This document shows, piece by piece, positions 42,801 to 52,420 of a stretch of DNA of 64,000 nucleotides. Each line of letters begins with the position of its first letter. Position 1 is the first letter of the stretch. The stretch comes from Opisthocomus hoazin (lineage: Eukaryota > Chordata > Aves > Opisthocomiformes > Opisthocomidae), in NCBI RefSeq assembly GCF_030867145.1, contig NC_134420.1, forward strand, positions 7,553,823 through 7,617,822. Direction: 5' to 3'. Under the pieces are notes generated by a model. It was not told the origin of the DNA. It ran no database searches and worked only from the letters and a program-made list of their open reading frames with translations. Made by a program: the position numbers and the translations under genes.

Positions 42801-44035
42801 ATCACGTATTTTGCAAATCTCTCTATGGTAACTTAGATGTCTAACCCAGAAAGAGGCAGGGCAGCTGATTAAAACCTTAGGGGTATTATTTTGAATACAT
42901 ATGCTAGCTCACTTCCATCTGTGTCGTTAATTAGTTCCTGACTGTAGGTTAAATGTAGGGCATGTTGTCACGAGCCTAAGGTGGGGTGGCAGGACCTCCT
43001 GCTATTGCCATATGGCTTTTTGTTTCTTCCTTCATTCTTCAGCTTTTAGCCTCATGCTTCTAATCTGTGGGCTTAACCATTATATAACAAAGAACACCGA
43101 GAAAAGCAAAACCAGTGTTAAAATAGAAACACTCTCCACCATTAAAACCGCCAAGAGGTTTGACTTGAAATCCAACACAACTTCCTGTCTCATCCAGAGG
43201 CTGCTCTTACCCGCAGCAAATTCGCTATGAAACTCAGGAAAAACGTATTCCCGTGGAGGACTCCTACTGCACAAGTAGGTATTTATACCAGCCCTCTGAA
43301 CACAAACCAGGCAGCTTGCCTGGGACCAAAGGTCAGCCTTCATTCGTGTAAGACGGAGAAGAGCAAGGCTATGCCTACTCGTAATATGGATGCTCAGCCC
43401 TTACAGGGGACGAAGCCATTGTAGCAGCACCACCCCCACCAAAACAACTAAAGTAAAAAAGATGACAGAGTTCTTGTCATCTTTTTTTCCCCCCGATGCA
43501 TCTCCACAGATGCATCTTTTTGGGAAAATACCAGTGGCTCAGGACTGTCCTCACTAAAAGACGGGTCACGTTTTGAAGTGGGCCTGAACATGCCTAATGA
43601 CAAGACAGGCAGAGTACCAGCAGTTCCCCTGCAGTCGCTGGCTGGTGAGCACAGCATGAATACCAACAGGTCTCGTTGTGCTTTGCAGCTGAAGACTTGC
43701 TCTGAAGTGTTTAATTCAGAGTAGACATGGAAGTTCTACTCATTGTGTTTCCTAGCTCTCATTGCATAGCTGTCCTTCCATTAGCTAGAGGCAAGGGAAA
43801 TGATTTCTGGTATTTCCAAGCATAAGAATCTGTAATTTTCCAACTTACAGGAATCAGAGGAAGGAAAAATATATACAACAATATCTACGTTGAAAAAAAC
43901 TGATTAACCACCAGGTGATATGACTTCATACTTGAGGATTATGGAATTCAGGGTGTTGCATCTAGGTTTTTCAGACTCAGAGGTAGACTTCTTTGGAGAC
44001 CTAGACCTCTAAGTAGTTTCTTAAATCTTATTTCT

Positions 44036-44123
44036 GTTGTTTTTTTGTTTGTTTGTTTTGGGTTGTGTTTGTGTTTTTTGTTTGGCGGGGTGCCTGTGTG
44101 TTTGTTTTGTTTGTTTGTTTTTA
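44036..44123. repeat. GTTT-rich low-complexity tract
   Basis: Repeated tttg/gttt units with short GT interruptions inside the BDNF intron. No transposon attached. Confidence 0.85.
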
Positions 44124-45214
44124 ATGGTGGCATGTGGAATTGACTCGCTTACCCTTTTCCGACGTCCCTGCTCATCATTAACACTCCTGCTACTTTTGCA
44201 ATTACAATGGCAGAAAAGTTTTGCACAGGAGGCAGCAGAAATTAATCATTAGTGCAAAACAGAGAGAGAAAAGGACTTAAAATGAGTCTTCCAAGACAGG
44301 CAGCTTTGTTCTTTGTTCCAAATTCAGGTACAAATAATTAGCTTTTAAGGTGAAAACTAATTTTCCGATATTCTTTTGCTTGTCATTACACAAAATTTGT
44401 ATTTCTGCGAGAAGATATAAAGAAGCACCTGCTTGTCCTCGCTTTGCACCATTTCATTGGCAGCAACCTGCAGATGCCATACCAGTACCCTGCTGTTGTA
44501 ATGAGACTTGAAACATTCTTCTTTGCCTCCCCTAAAATAAAAACAATCCTTCTTCACCAGTCTGCAGGACATTAACTGCCAACCAAAAAAATAATCATGA
44601 CAGTGACATAAACTGTAATGTTTATATCTGGAAAAGCAAAAATGGAGAACTTCAGATGCGTTTATTTCTAGTTTTGGTTCAACCCATTATAAAGATAAAG
44701 GGTGGTCACAATGTTCAGCAACAAATTCGTACTTCACCACAGTTTCCTGGCACGGGTTCTGGTTAAGTTACCCTTGCCAGCTTGAACTTGTTAGTGGCTT
44801 TGCTTCCCCCTTGGACTCACACTGGCTTTCAGCACAAATTCTATCAAATAGCATTTCTCTCTTGGCATTTACGGCTCAGTCAAACTGGATTATCAACTCA
44901 AAAGGAATGTAAATAGCAAGTGAAGATCCAAGTCTTAATGCAAGCAGCCAGCAGGCACGATTATCTAGAAATACCGCAAAACAAGTCCTGTCGCTCATCC
45001 CAACAGTGTCCATACGCTTCTGTAGTACAGTGACAGCTATGACTAAGGGGAGGCTGGTTTACTTACTAATCCAGCCCTTGAATAAAGTTTAGATTTCACT
45101 TCTTTTCACCTCAGTATATCAAGTACTGAACGCTCACTGAGAGTACAATGGCCAGTGTAAAGAAGGGTAAACTAAACCATATGGATACTAAACGTTGCAC
45201 CAAGCTTAGAAAGC

Positions 45215-45300
45215 AAATGGCATAACGGACTAAGGAATCTGGAGATCATAACCTCTAATTCCTTGATCTAGGCAAAACTACATTTCTCCAGGAGCTGTTA
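45215..45300 (+). repeat. Possible tRNA-type SINE head
   Basis: aatggcataacggactaagg aatctggagatcataacctc taattcc recalls a SINE head (ggcatagtggactaagcact ggactgggagtcaggagacc tgggttc). Weak, and no body or tail is evident. Confidence 0.32.
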
Positions 45301-48064
45301 TGTTTAAAGAAAGCAGTGTTTTGATCACGTTAGATAAGGTACAGCATGCACTAGAATAGGCACAAGATTAAGCTTAACTTTCTTTTGTAAGATATATACT
45401 ACAGCATTCTGTGGGGAGGAAGGGAAAAAAAAAAAAAAGGACTTAGTCCTGTTCTTATTGTTACAGCCTTCACCGCAGCAACATGCTCCAAGTCTTTTGC
45501 ATGCTGAGTTAATGACGAGCATATAACAGCACTTTGCTCAAGACTTTGCCTAGCTCAATCTTTGTCCAGACTCCTCCTGCTATGCCCCATGCATGCAAGG
45601 GAGTACAAGCTGACCTGTAGTCCAGTGTGCGTACTGGGAAGGCTGAGGTTGGATGCGGAACTCCAGCTGAGCCAAGGGTACTTTTTCAAACAGTAGTTTG
45701 GTTTAACAGCTCTCTTGTACACCCCAATATGGTACAGTTTGCAGTTGCCTCCTGACTTGAATGGCAAATATCCCTGTATGACAGCTCCTCAGTTTCCCAC
45801 AGGGAAACGCTGCTCCGTCAGAAGGTAAGCATTAAGCACTTACCCTGATACACTTTACACTGGCAGATTTAAAGAAATTATCAAAACCGTAACCTGGAAA
45901 GTTATGCCATACATACAATCAACTAGTGGCTTGCATTTTCAAGGGTCTGCAAGATGGAAGTTCTCAAGTCCCACTGAGGTTTAGTTGCATTGGGTTTCTT
46001 ATTCCCCTGGGCATTTGACAGCCATAAGCTAGCAGTTATTATAAAAGCCCCCGAAACGCACTGTGTAAGAGTCAAACAGAAATAATTGCACATGAGATTA
46101 CGAGTTCAGTGGGTAAAAAAGGCACATTGTTTCTCTTTATAGCAGTTCCTCACAAATTAAATTGAGAACAGTGCTTATTTTTCTCTCCTAAACGCAGAGG
46201 AAGAACCTGCTATAGCCAAAGACTGATGTACAAAACACAGAAATCAGAAGCTGTGAGCTCAAAACAGAAAACTATGTCCTAAGAGCCAAGTGGTGATATA
46301 AAAGGTGCATTCCATGTTGTTAGACTTGGAGTAGCAACAAATACCCACAAACACCCATAGTTTAACTTTGATATTTAGTTTTGAAATTGGGGAATCCTGG
46401 ATCTAGTGAAACCAAGCTAAAGGCTGATGAGTTGATACATTCAGAAAATAACAATTTTTTTCTATTCCAACAAATACCTACTAAAAGACACCCCCTACCA
46501 AGCAGACTTCAATGATGGGGTGGGGGAACAAACCCCCTCTTTCCCTTAACCAACTCAGATCCTTCAGGGACTGGTTCTACATTGCACTTCTTTGGTGCAA
46601 GCTTCGGACACGCTATCAAGTCTCACCGACAGCTGTAACAAGCCAGTATAAATTTGACTTGCAAATACTTCTTCAGGTGTACTCTAAAGTTCAGTCAGCA
46701 AATGATTTACTGAAAGCAATCTTTCTTGTTTACCAATTTGAGCCACACAAGGAAGAATGTATAAAGATTAGTTACCTGCATCACTAGAACAGGATTCGCA
46801 GGTACCACCTCAGTTACAGGGTTAAAAAAAGCGCACATGCATACACTAAATTTACTGCTGTGGAGAAAGCAGGACTGGGATTAGCAGCCTCGCTGATTTT
46901 AATTGTCCAGCCTCACTCACAAGAGCCAGCCACAGCAGCGTGTTTGGTTCGTGCATCTCTAGGTGGCGGTAGCTGCTCGGATTTTGAGATACCAAGAGAC
47001 GCTTATCTCAAATTTAGCAACCAGTATGCCTCCCATCCTCCTAGAATTGCCTTTCCTCATTTGAAATGTGACCCCCTCCCCCATTTCTCCATAATTTATA
47101 GTAGTCTGAAGCTGAGTCACAAGGATTTCTGCGTTTTTGTAACCAAGTACACAAGAAAAGAAATGAACTGCCAAAGTATTGAGGTAATTTATAGCGTAAA
47201 GCATTGAGAGCTTCTAGTCGATCAAAGGACTCGGAGAAACAAACATAAGAACAATCATGCCTTCTGTTCTGTACAAATGCCACGGCCAGAAATAACTGTC
47301 CTAATTAACTGGTTTCAAAAAATGACTTCTCTGAAAGAGACAATATTCTTACCGAGGAAAGTATACAACTGCCCCAGCCTTATGGCAGCTGTCACCAGGG
47401 CATAAAAATTCACTAAATGAAGATTCCTTTTGCTTCCTCCGGTTGTCCACGGGACTCATCTTCAGACAGCTGTAGCCATTTATGATGCCTAAATTATGCT
47501 GTAATGGGACATTCTGCAACTACTAGTATCAGTCTTAAAGGACTACAATCACATCAAACCAGCATCATCCCAGCCAACCCTCTGTTCACAATTTATAAAG
47601 GGTAAAAATCGTGCCTGGGATGAAGCTGGCCTCTTTTGGCAAGGCTGTAACCTGTTCAGGCAAGTCCACAGCATCTTCAGTATTTCAGACTGCTCCATGT
47701 TGATTGTTACTTTTGGGTGTAGCAGTTGAACTCTACCAGTCTATAGCTACCTGACAATTAGGTCCTGAATGTTGAAAAGGGGAAAAATTTGAGCCCGACC
47801 CCACTTTATGCATATGACTTTTTGTCCTGTTCTGCATGGACAACTCCTGCAAACAGTGTTCTTCAGTGGACTGCTCAGAGCCTGGAATTGTCAGCAATGT
47901 GGCCAACATAAGATGATATCAGAGGATACAGGCCATAGTATACTGGCTACCCTGTTAACCCCATTGTATATTCTAGTGTTTCCAAATCAAGTAGCATAAG
48001 GATTTATGTTGATAACACATGAGTTTAAGGCACCATAGCAGAGTTGCCAGTATACACTGCATAG

Positions 48065-48215
48065 CAAAATCTGTTATTTATTGTTTGCATTACAAGACCG
48101 CTGAGGAGTCCTTGTCAGGTACCAGGAATAGAAGACAGGCGAGACGATCTCTGCCCCAGACAACTTACAAAGATAAGACTGAATAACAGGTATGGATAAG
48201 GAAGGGAAACAGCAA
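48065..48215 (+). repeat. Ancient amniote interspersed repeat (L3/SINE-type)
   Basis: ctgttatttattgtttgcat tacaagacc, then accaggaatagaagacaggc, then gatctctgccccagacaact tacaaagataagac. This matches the layout of a common old amniote repeat (ttattatttgtattaccgta ... tgccccaaagagcttacaat ctaa). Diverged. Confidence 0.58.
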
Positions 48216-51038
48216 GACTCGTGAGCTGACAGTGGGCACAGCCTACCAGCCCCATCCCAGCTCGTGCATTGGGCAGCTTGCTCAGCACACACCTGTACAG
48301 CTTCCTAATGGTGTACCGCAGGGAACAAAAGAGTTGTCACGCACAGCACCTTCCTCCCTGCAGCTGAAGACAGCAGGTTATTGAGTTACCACTTTGCTTC
48401 AGCAATATGCAAAAATAGCTTAGCTTCAGTGCTTCTAAAGGCTTCCTTTTAAAGGGTGTTCACAGCTAAGCATTACCAAGAATGCCAGTGTATGAACTGA
48501 TCTAAGAAATGATTGAGAGTTTCCTAATTAAGCAGCATTTTAGCTATTTAGGAGGAACCAAGCGCTCACAACATATGCTTGAAAACAGGTCAAGACAAGT
48601 TAGCAATTAACCTGTTAAAAGCATATACCCTCTTGTAGTGGAGCCTCCACCAACACACACAATGCCTAACGTGAGATTTCTTGTGTAGGCACAGGGCACA
48701 TTCTTAGAACAACAGTTCAGCCTTTTATACAAACCAGGAAGGCAGATACGGGAAATGCTTGTCTTTTGTTTTGTTTTAATAGGATCACACTTACTACACA
48801 ATTCACTCAGCCTGAACTGCTTCTCATCTCCATGCAGGCTTACCCACAGAATGGATGAGAGGGTGTCCTACTCGCGAGTTTCTTGTGACCTGCTTTTATA
48901 CCTGCACCCCTGCAGAGAACTATTACCCGAGCTAGAGGTGCAGCTTCTTGTGTTTTCCTCGCTGCGACAGCAGAGTAACAGTTGCAGAAAGCGCTACAGG
49001 TATTGCAAGGACTTTTAACTGAAGCTACTTTCGGCTCAGCACTGTCACTATATGCAAAGCTTTTAAACAGAAGTACAGATCCTTATTTTTCGCTATATTC
49101 TTTCACATTTTAATGAGTCTTTAAAATCCTTCGCATCTGTGCACTACGTTTCGTAGTATTCCAGCATATTGTAGTACTATGCTACAACATAATGCCTTCG
49201 TGCTTAAAAGCACGCTGCTTGAAATTCAACTTTTTTCAGTTTAGCCTTACTCCCTGGAAGACAAAGGTCCTTTCCCATTTTCCTCCACTGTTATATCTGG
49301 ATTATTCAGATCAAGTGTTCTTGATCCTTCTGACCCAGTTTACCCTGATTTCACAGCCATATAACACAACAGGATCTACCCTGCAGCTCCAGAAAGCAGA
49401 GAGCCCTGGCGACGTGAACAGAAGGCACACTACTTACAAATGGGTTTTCCCAGCCGAGGTTCAGTGAAGCTGAACATTAAGTGGTAGTACTACAGCAGAA
49501 AATTGTTGCGAGTTACAGAGCGCTGTAGCAAGGCTCCCGGATCTAGTAAATAGCTCAAACAGCAACCAGCTCCGTCGAGGTATTTTAGAGTTGAAATGGA
49601 GCCGTTGCTTTGCCCGAGACCCAGGTGAGGGATGGCACTCTGTCCTGCTGCTCCCGGAGTGGGCAGGAGAAGGTCGCAGTTTTCCTTCTCCCTTTCCCTC
49701 GCCCCGGGTTCGTTTACAGAGCCAGTGCCCTGCCGCTCCGCACACAGTGAGCCGTAGCATCCCCCCGACAGCTGCTGCCTCCCCTCGCATGCCAAAATGC
49801 AGGATTCGTGGCCCGGACAGAGCCAAGAGCATCCGTTCTGCTTACGTTCCTCCATACCTAGCCTAACGGTGGGCCATCCCTGGGGTCGAGTTTCCACCCC
49901 GGGGCTCACAGGCAGCACCGCTGCTCTGCCAGCGGAGCCGTTGATTTGCACCCGGCTGCCCAAGGCGCTACCTGACACGACTGAGCAGGACGACACGACG
50001 ACCTTCTCGCTGGAGACGGCCGACCACGTGCGAACAGAAGGAACCCTTCTGCTCCCCAACAGCCACTGCAACCCAGGGATGCGGAAGGCGCTCCCGTCCG
50101 CGAGCAGGCGGCTCCCTGCCCGGCCCTTTGCTCCGAGCTAAAGATGACCAAGGAAATTCATTTTACGTACTTATCACACCATGAATTAAAGATTACAGAA
50201 ATACTTGCTGAAGAAAAATGTATCGCCAGGATACATCCTTTGCATTCATTAGAACTGTGTTACTAGAAGCATGAATAAGTAATGACTATTGATCTCGCAA
50301 CAGTCATAACCTCAGAACAGCAAACTACAATAAACTGAAGGGAAAAGTACGTCTTTTAGCCGCAATGTACAAACCAAGCGTGGCCCACAGTTGTAACACC
50401 TTACGCTTTTAACCCTATAAAAGAAAAAACAAAATCAGCGGCGCAGCGCAAGGCTTCCGAAGGCTCGATGAGTCCTCCGCCAGCCAAGCCCACGTCGAAC
50501 GCCCGCTGCTCTCTGCTCAGAGGGTGCTCTCCACGCCAGCGCGAAACCGGGCCCAGAGGGTTCCGAGCACCGGGACCTCCCCTCTCCCCGCCGAGCCCCC
50601 GCTCCGCGCCGCCTCCCCGCCCCGCCGAGCCGCACACGGCGGGCTCCCCACGCCCGGTGGAAGGCGGGCGGGACAAAGCCCCCACGGCACCGGCATCCCG
50701 GTGAGGGTGCCCGGCGTGCTTCGCATTCCGGCGCCGGCCGCGCTTCGACAAGTGCATCGCTCCCCTCCCTGACGGCCCCTCGCCCGCCGGCGCCCGGCCG
50801 GACCCGCCCCTCCCCGCCCACCGCCCCCATCCCGCTGCCCGCAGCCCGGCTCCCTGCGCGCCCGCCGGCCCCACGGCGGGGTCCCCGCCGCCGCTCCCCG
50901 GGACTCCCGGACCCCGCCGCTGAGGTAGCGAACCGGGGCCCCCGCCCCGCCGCGCGCCCGCCGCCAGGGGGCGCCGCCCGCCGCCCAACGGCCGCCGCCC
51001 GCCGCGCCCCGCGCAGGGCGCCGCCACGCGGGCGACTC

Positions 51039-51040
51039 AC
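51039..51040 (-). promoter_or_regulatory. Candidate extra splice donor inside the CpG island
   Basis: The minus strand reads CGCGGG|GTGAGTCGCC, a consensus donor 236 bases downstream of the exon VI donor. In rodents an exon VII lies a few hundred bases downstream of VI, so this could be its donor, or an alternative exon VI end. I cannot match the exon body to known exon VII sequence. Confidence 0.35.
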
Positions 51041-51274
51041 CCCGCGCCCGGCCCCGCCGTCGGGGAAGTGCCGCCGGGCCCCGCGCGCCCCCTCACGCCG
51101 CCCGGCGAGCGCCCCCCCCCCCCTTTCACCGCCTCCCTCCGCTGCGCCGGGCCGACAGGTGCCGGAACAAAGGGGCTGCCCCGGCCCGCCGCCCTGCCCG
51201 CGCCCCGCACCGACCCGCGCCCGCCCGGCCCCGGCCTGTCCCGGCCCCTCGAGTCTCCCAGCGGGGCGCCGCGT

Positions 51275-51276
51275 AC
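51275..51276 (-). promoter_or_regulatory. BDNF: Splice donor of BDNF exon VI
   Basis: GAG|GTACGC on the minus strand. It is placed by similarity of the preceding exon sequence to mammalian exon VI. Confidence 0.75.
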
Positions 51277-51410
51277 CTCGTCGTCCACACAAAGCCTGTC
51301 CGGGGTCCCCTCCGGGGAAGTCACATCCTCTCCCGGGCGCCCAGTCCCACCGGCCGCCTCCCGCCACCCCGGCAACACAGGCGGCAGCTCAAGTGTCTCA
51401 TCAAAGCTTT
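51277..51410 (-). other. BDNF: BDNF alternative 5' exon VI (3' part)
   Basis: The minus strand ends ...GGCTTTGTGTGGACGACGAG at 51,277, followed by a good donor GTACGC. This corresponds to the end of rodent exon VI (GAGAGCTTTGTGTGGA, a well-used exon VI primer site). The exon is GC-rich and non-coding in the canonical transcript. Its 5' end is not visible in sequence, so the upper coordinate is nominal. The last codon is complete and in phase with the FHQVRRV lead of exon IX. An uORF at 51,321-51,401 lies within it. Confidence 0.78.
51321..51401 (-). CDS. Candidate upstream ORF in BDNF exon VI leader (26 codons)
   Basis: ATG at 51,401 opens a 26-codon frame rich in Arg, Gly and Cys. Its final sense codon is itself an ATG directly followed by TGA, giving a minimal start-stop element at 51,321-51,326. 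The frame lies wholly upstream of the exon VI donor and is not in the BDNF frame. Whether the first ATG is transcribed depends on the unknown start site. The start-stop at the end is more likely to be within the transcript. The peptide itself is probably not functional. Any effect would be on translation of BDNF. Confidence 0.3.
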   Translation of the reverse strand: MRHLSCRLCCRGGGRRPVGLGARERM

Positions 51411-51720
51411 ATGAGGGGCGGGAGGGCAGCGGAGCCGGATCCGCCACCCCCGCCCGCCCGCCCAGCGGGAGCCGCCCGCCCCGGCCCCGCCGCCTCCCCG
51501 CGGAGCCGCTTCGCCCCCCGCCCGGGCGCCTCCGGCCAGCGGCTGCGGCGGCCGCCAACACCGCGCTGCCCCGCTTAAAGCCTCCGCGCCGCCTCCCCGG
51601 CCCCGTCGCCGCCGCCGCGCCCGCCCCGCCCGCCCGGCCCGGCCCCCGCTCCCCCGGCGCCCCCCGAGCGGCGGGCAGGGCGCGGAGGGGCCGGGCCGGG
51701 GGGGGATCGGTCCGCCCGCC

Positions 51721-51862
51721 CGCCGCGGGATATTGGTTTACTCCGCCGGGTATTAAGCAAGCCCGATCCATTTAAATATCGCTCCCGCGCTGACCTCTCC
51801 GTAGTTCGCCTATTAAGAATGCAATCAAGATAATAACAGGCATTGCTTATTAATGAGCGCCC
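51721..51862. promoter_or_regulatory. AT-richer conserved-looking block between exons VI and IV
   Basis: An island of moderate AT content inside the CpG island, with TATTGG, TATTAAGCAAG, TTTAAATATC, CTATTAAGAATGCAATC and CATTGCTTATTAATGAG. Its composition contrasts sharply with both flanks, which suggests constraint. It could hold part of exon IV or V, their donor, or an enhancer. Not identified further. Confidence 0.4.
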
Positions 51863-52091
51863 CAGGTAACGTTACACCGGTGACTTTCTGGGCGCGGGTG
51901 CTCAATCCAGGCGGCCCGGAGGCGGCTCTGCCCGGCCGGGGACCGGGACGGGGAGCGGGACCCAGCCCGGAGCCGCCCGTCGCGCCGGTGCCCGCCCGTC
52001 GGTGCAGCCGGGGCGGCCGCGGGGTCCCGGGCGGGTCGGGGCGGGTCGGCTCGGGTCGCATCGCCCCGCTCGGCTCTGACCCGCTGCCCGC

Positions 52092-52105
52092 GGGGGGGGG
52101 GGGGG
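52092..52105. repeat. G14 homopolymer (C14 in the BDNF sense)
   Basis: Fourteen consecutive G on the plus strand, about 60-75 bases downstream of the exon IV homology. If transcribed it would be a C tract in the exon IV leader. Confidence 0.85.
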
Positions 52106-52164
52106 TTCGCCGTCCCCCTGTCAAAAATCTGCCTCGCTGTTTCCCGCTTCTGCCCGTGCGGCAA

Positions 52165-52255
52165 GCGCAGTGAATTATTGATAGTGGAAATTGCGTGGCG
52201 GAGGCAGTAATGGCACCCCCTGATTGAGTGGCTCCATCTGATCTCGGTAAAGACA
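52165..52255 (-). other. BDNF: BDNF alternative 5' exon IV (conserved 5' segment)
   Basis: The minus strand reads AGATCAGATGGAGCC, then CCTCCGCCACGCAATTTCCA and CTATCAATAATT. This aligns without gaps over about 70 bases to the start of rat exon IV (CTCTGCCTAGATCAAATGGA onwards), as I remember it. Exon IV is the activity-dependent leader in mammals. The downstream part of the exon and its donor are not clear: similarity fades below 52,165 and no consensus donor is obvious down to 51,780. Confidence 0.82.
52175..52237 (-). CDS. Conserved upstream ORF in BDNF exon IV (20 codons)
   Basis: ATG at 52,237 (CAGATGG: G at +4, weak -3) starts a 20-codon frame ending in TAA at 52,175. It has a Pro-rich centre (LPPP) and the end NFHYQ. 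Reading the remembered rat exon IV sequence in the same frame gives an ORF of the same length, with the same start and stop. About 14 of 20 residues are identical and there are no indels. It lies a few bases from the expected transcript 5' end. Part of this conservation could be at DNA or RNA level, because the last third is nearly identical in nucleotides. A role in translational control or as a micropeptide is inference. Confidence 0.5.
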   Translation of the reverse strand: MEPLNQGVPLLPPPRNFHYQ

Positions 52256-52420
52256 GGGAGATGGCACGGTCCCCGGCCGGGCTGGCTGCGGTGAGTGGGA
52301 GCGCACGCGTGTGCCGGCGGGACGTGGCGGTGGGCGTCTTGTGCCACGACCCACGGCCAGAGCCCGCGTGGGAGAGCCACCCGCAGCGTCCCCGGGGCCA
52401 TCAAGGCCTCCCCTCTGCCC
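52256..52420 (-). promoter_or_regulatory. BDNF: Presumed promoter of BDNF exon IV
   Basis: Sequence immediately upstream of the exon IV homology. It is GC-rich and lacks a TATA box. A GCCACGTCC element at about 52,321-52,328 (E-box/CRE-like half site) sits about 85 bases upstream of the uORF ATG. In rat the calcium-response CRE (TCACGTCA) lies upstream of exon IV at a somewhat greater distance. I do not see an exact CaRE1 (CTATTTCGAG) match, so element-level assignment is uncertain. Confidence 0.45.

Larger units (their letters stand above)
50435..52110. promoter_or_regulatory. BDNF: CpG island over BDNF exons VI to IV
   Basis: A dense run of G and C with frequent CpG from about 50,435 to 51,740. 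A short AT-richer break (51,725-51,860, with TATTGG and TATTAAG motifs) is followed by a second GC-rich part up to 52,110. It is sharply bounded by AT-rich flanks. It covers the mapped exon VI, the downstream side of exon IV, and the expected positions of exons V and VII. The long open frames on both strands here follow from the base composition. Confidence 0.88.

Noticed and set aside
50435-51367. 310-codon minus-strand frame (and overlapping long frames on both strands) in the CpG island
   Set aside because: Gly/Ala/Arg/Pro-rich low-complexity translation in several frames at once is a product of GC-rich DNA with few stop codons.
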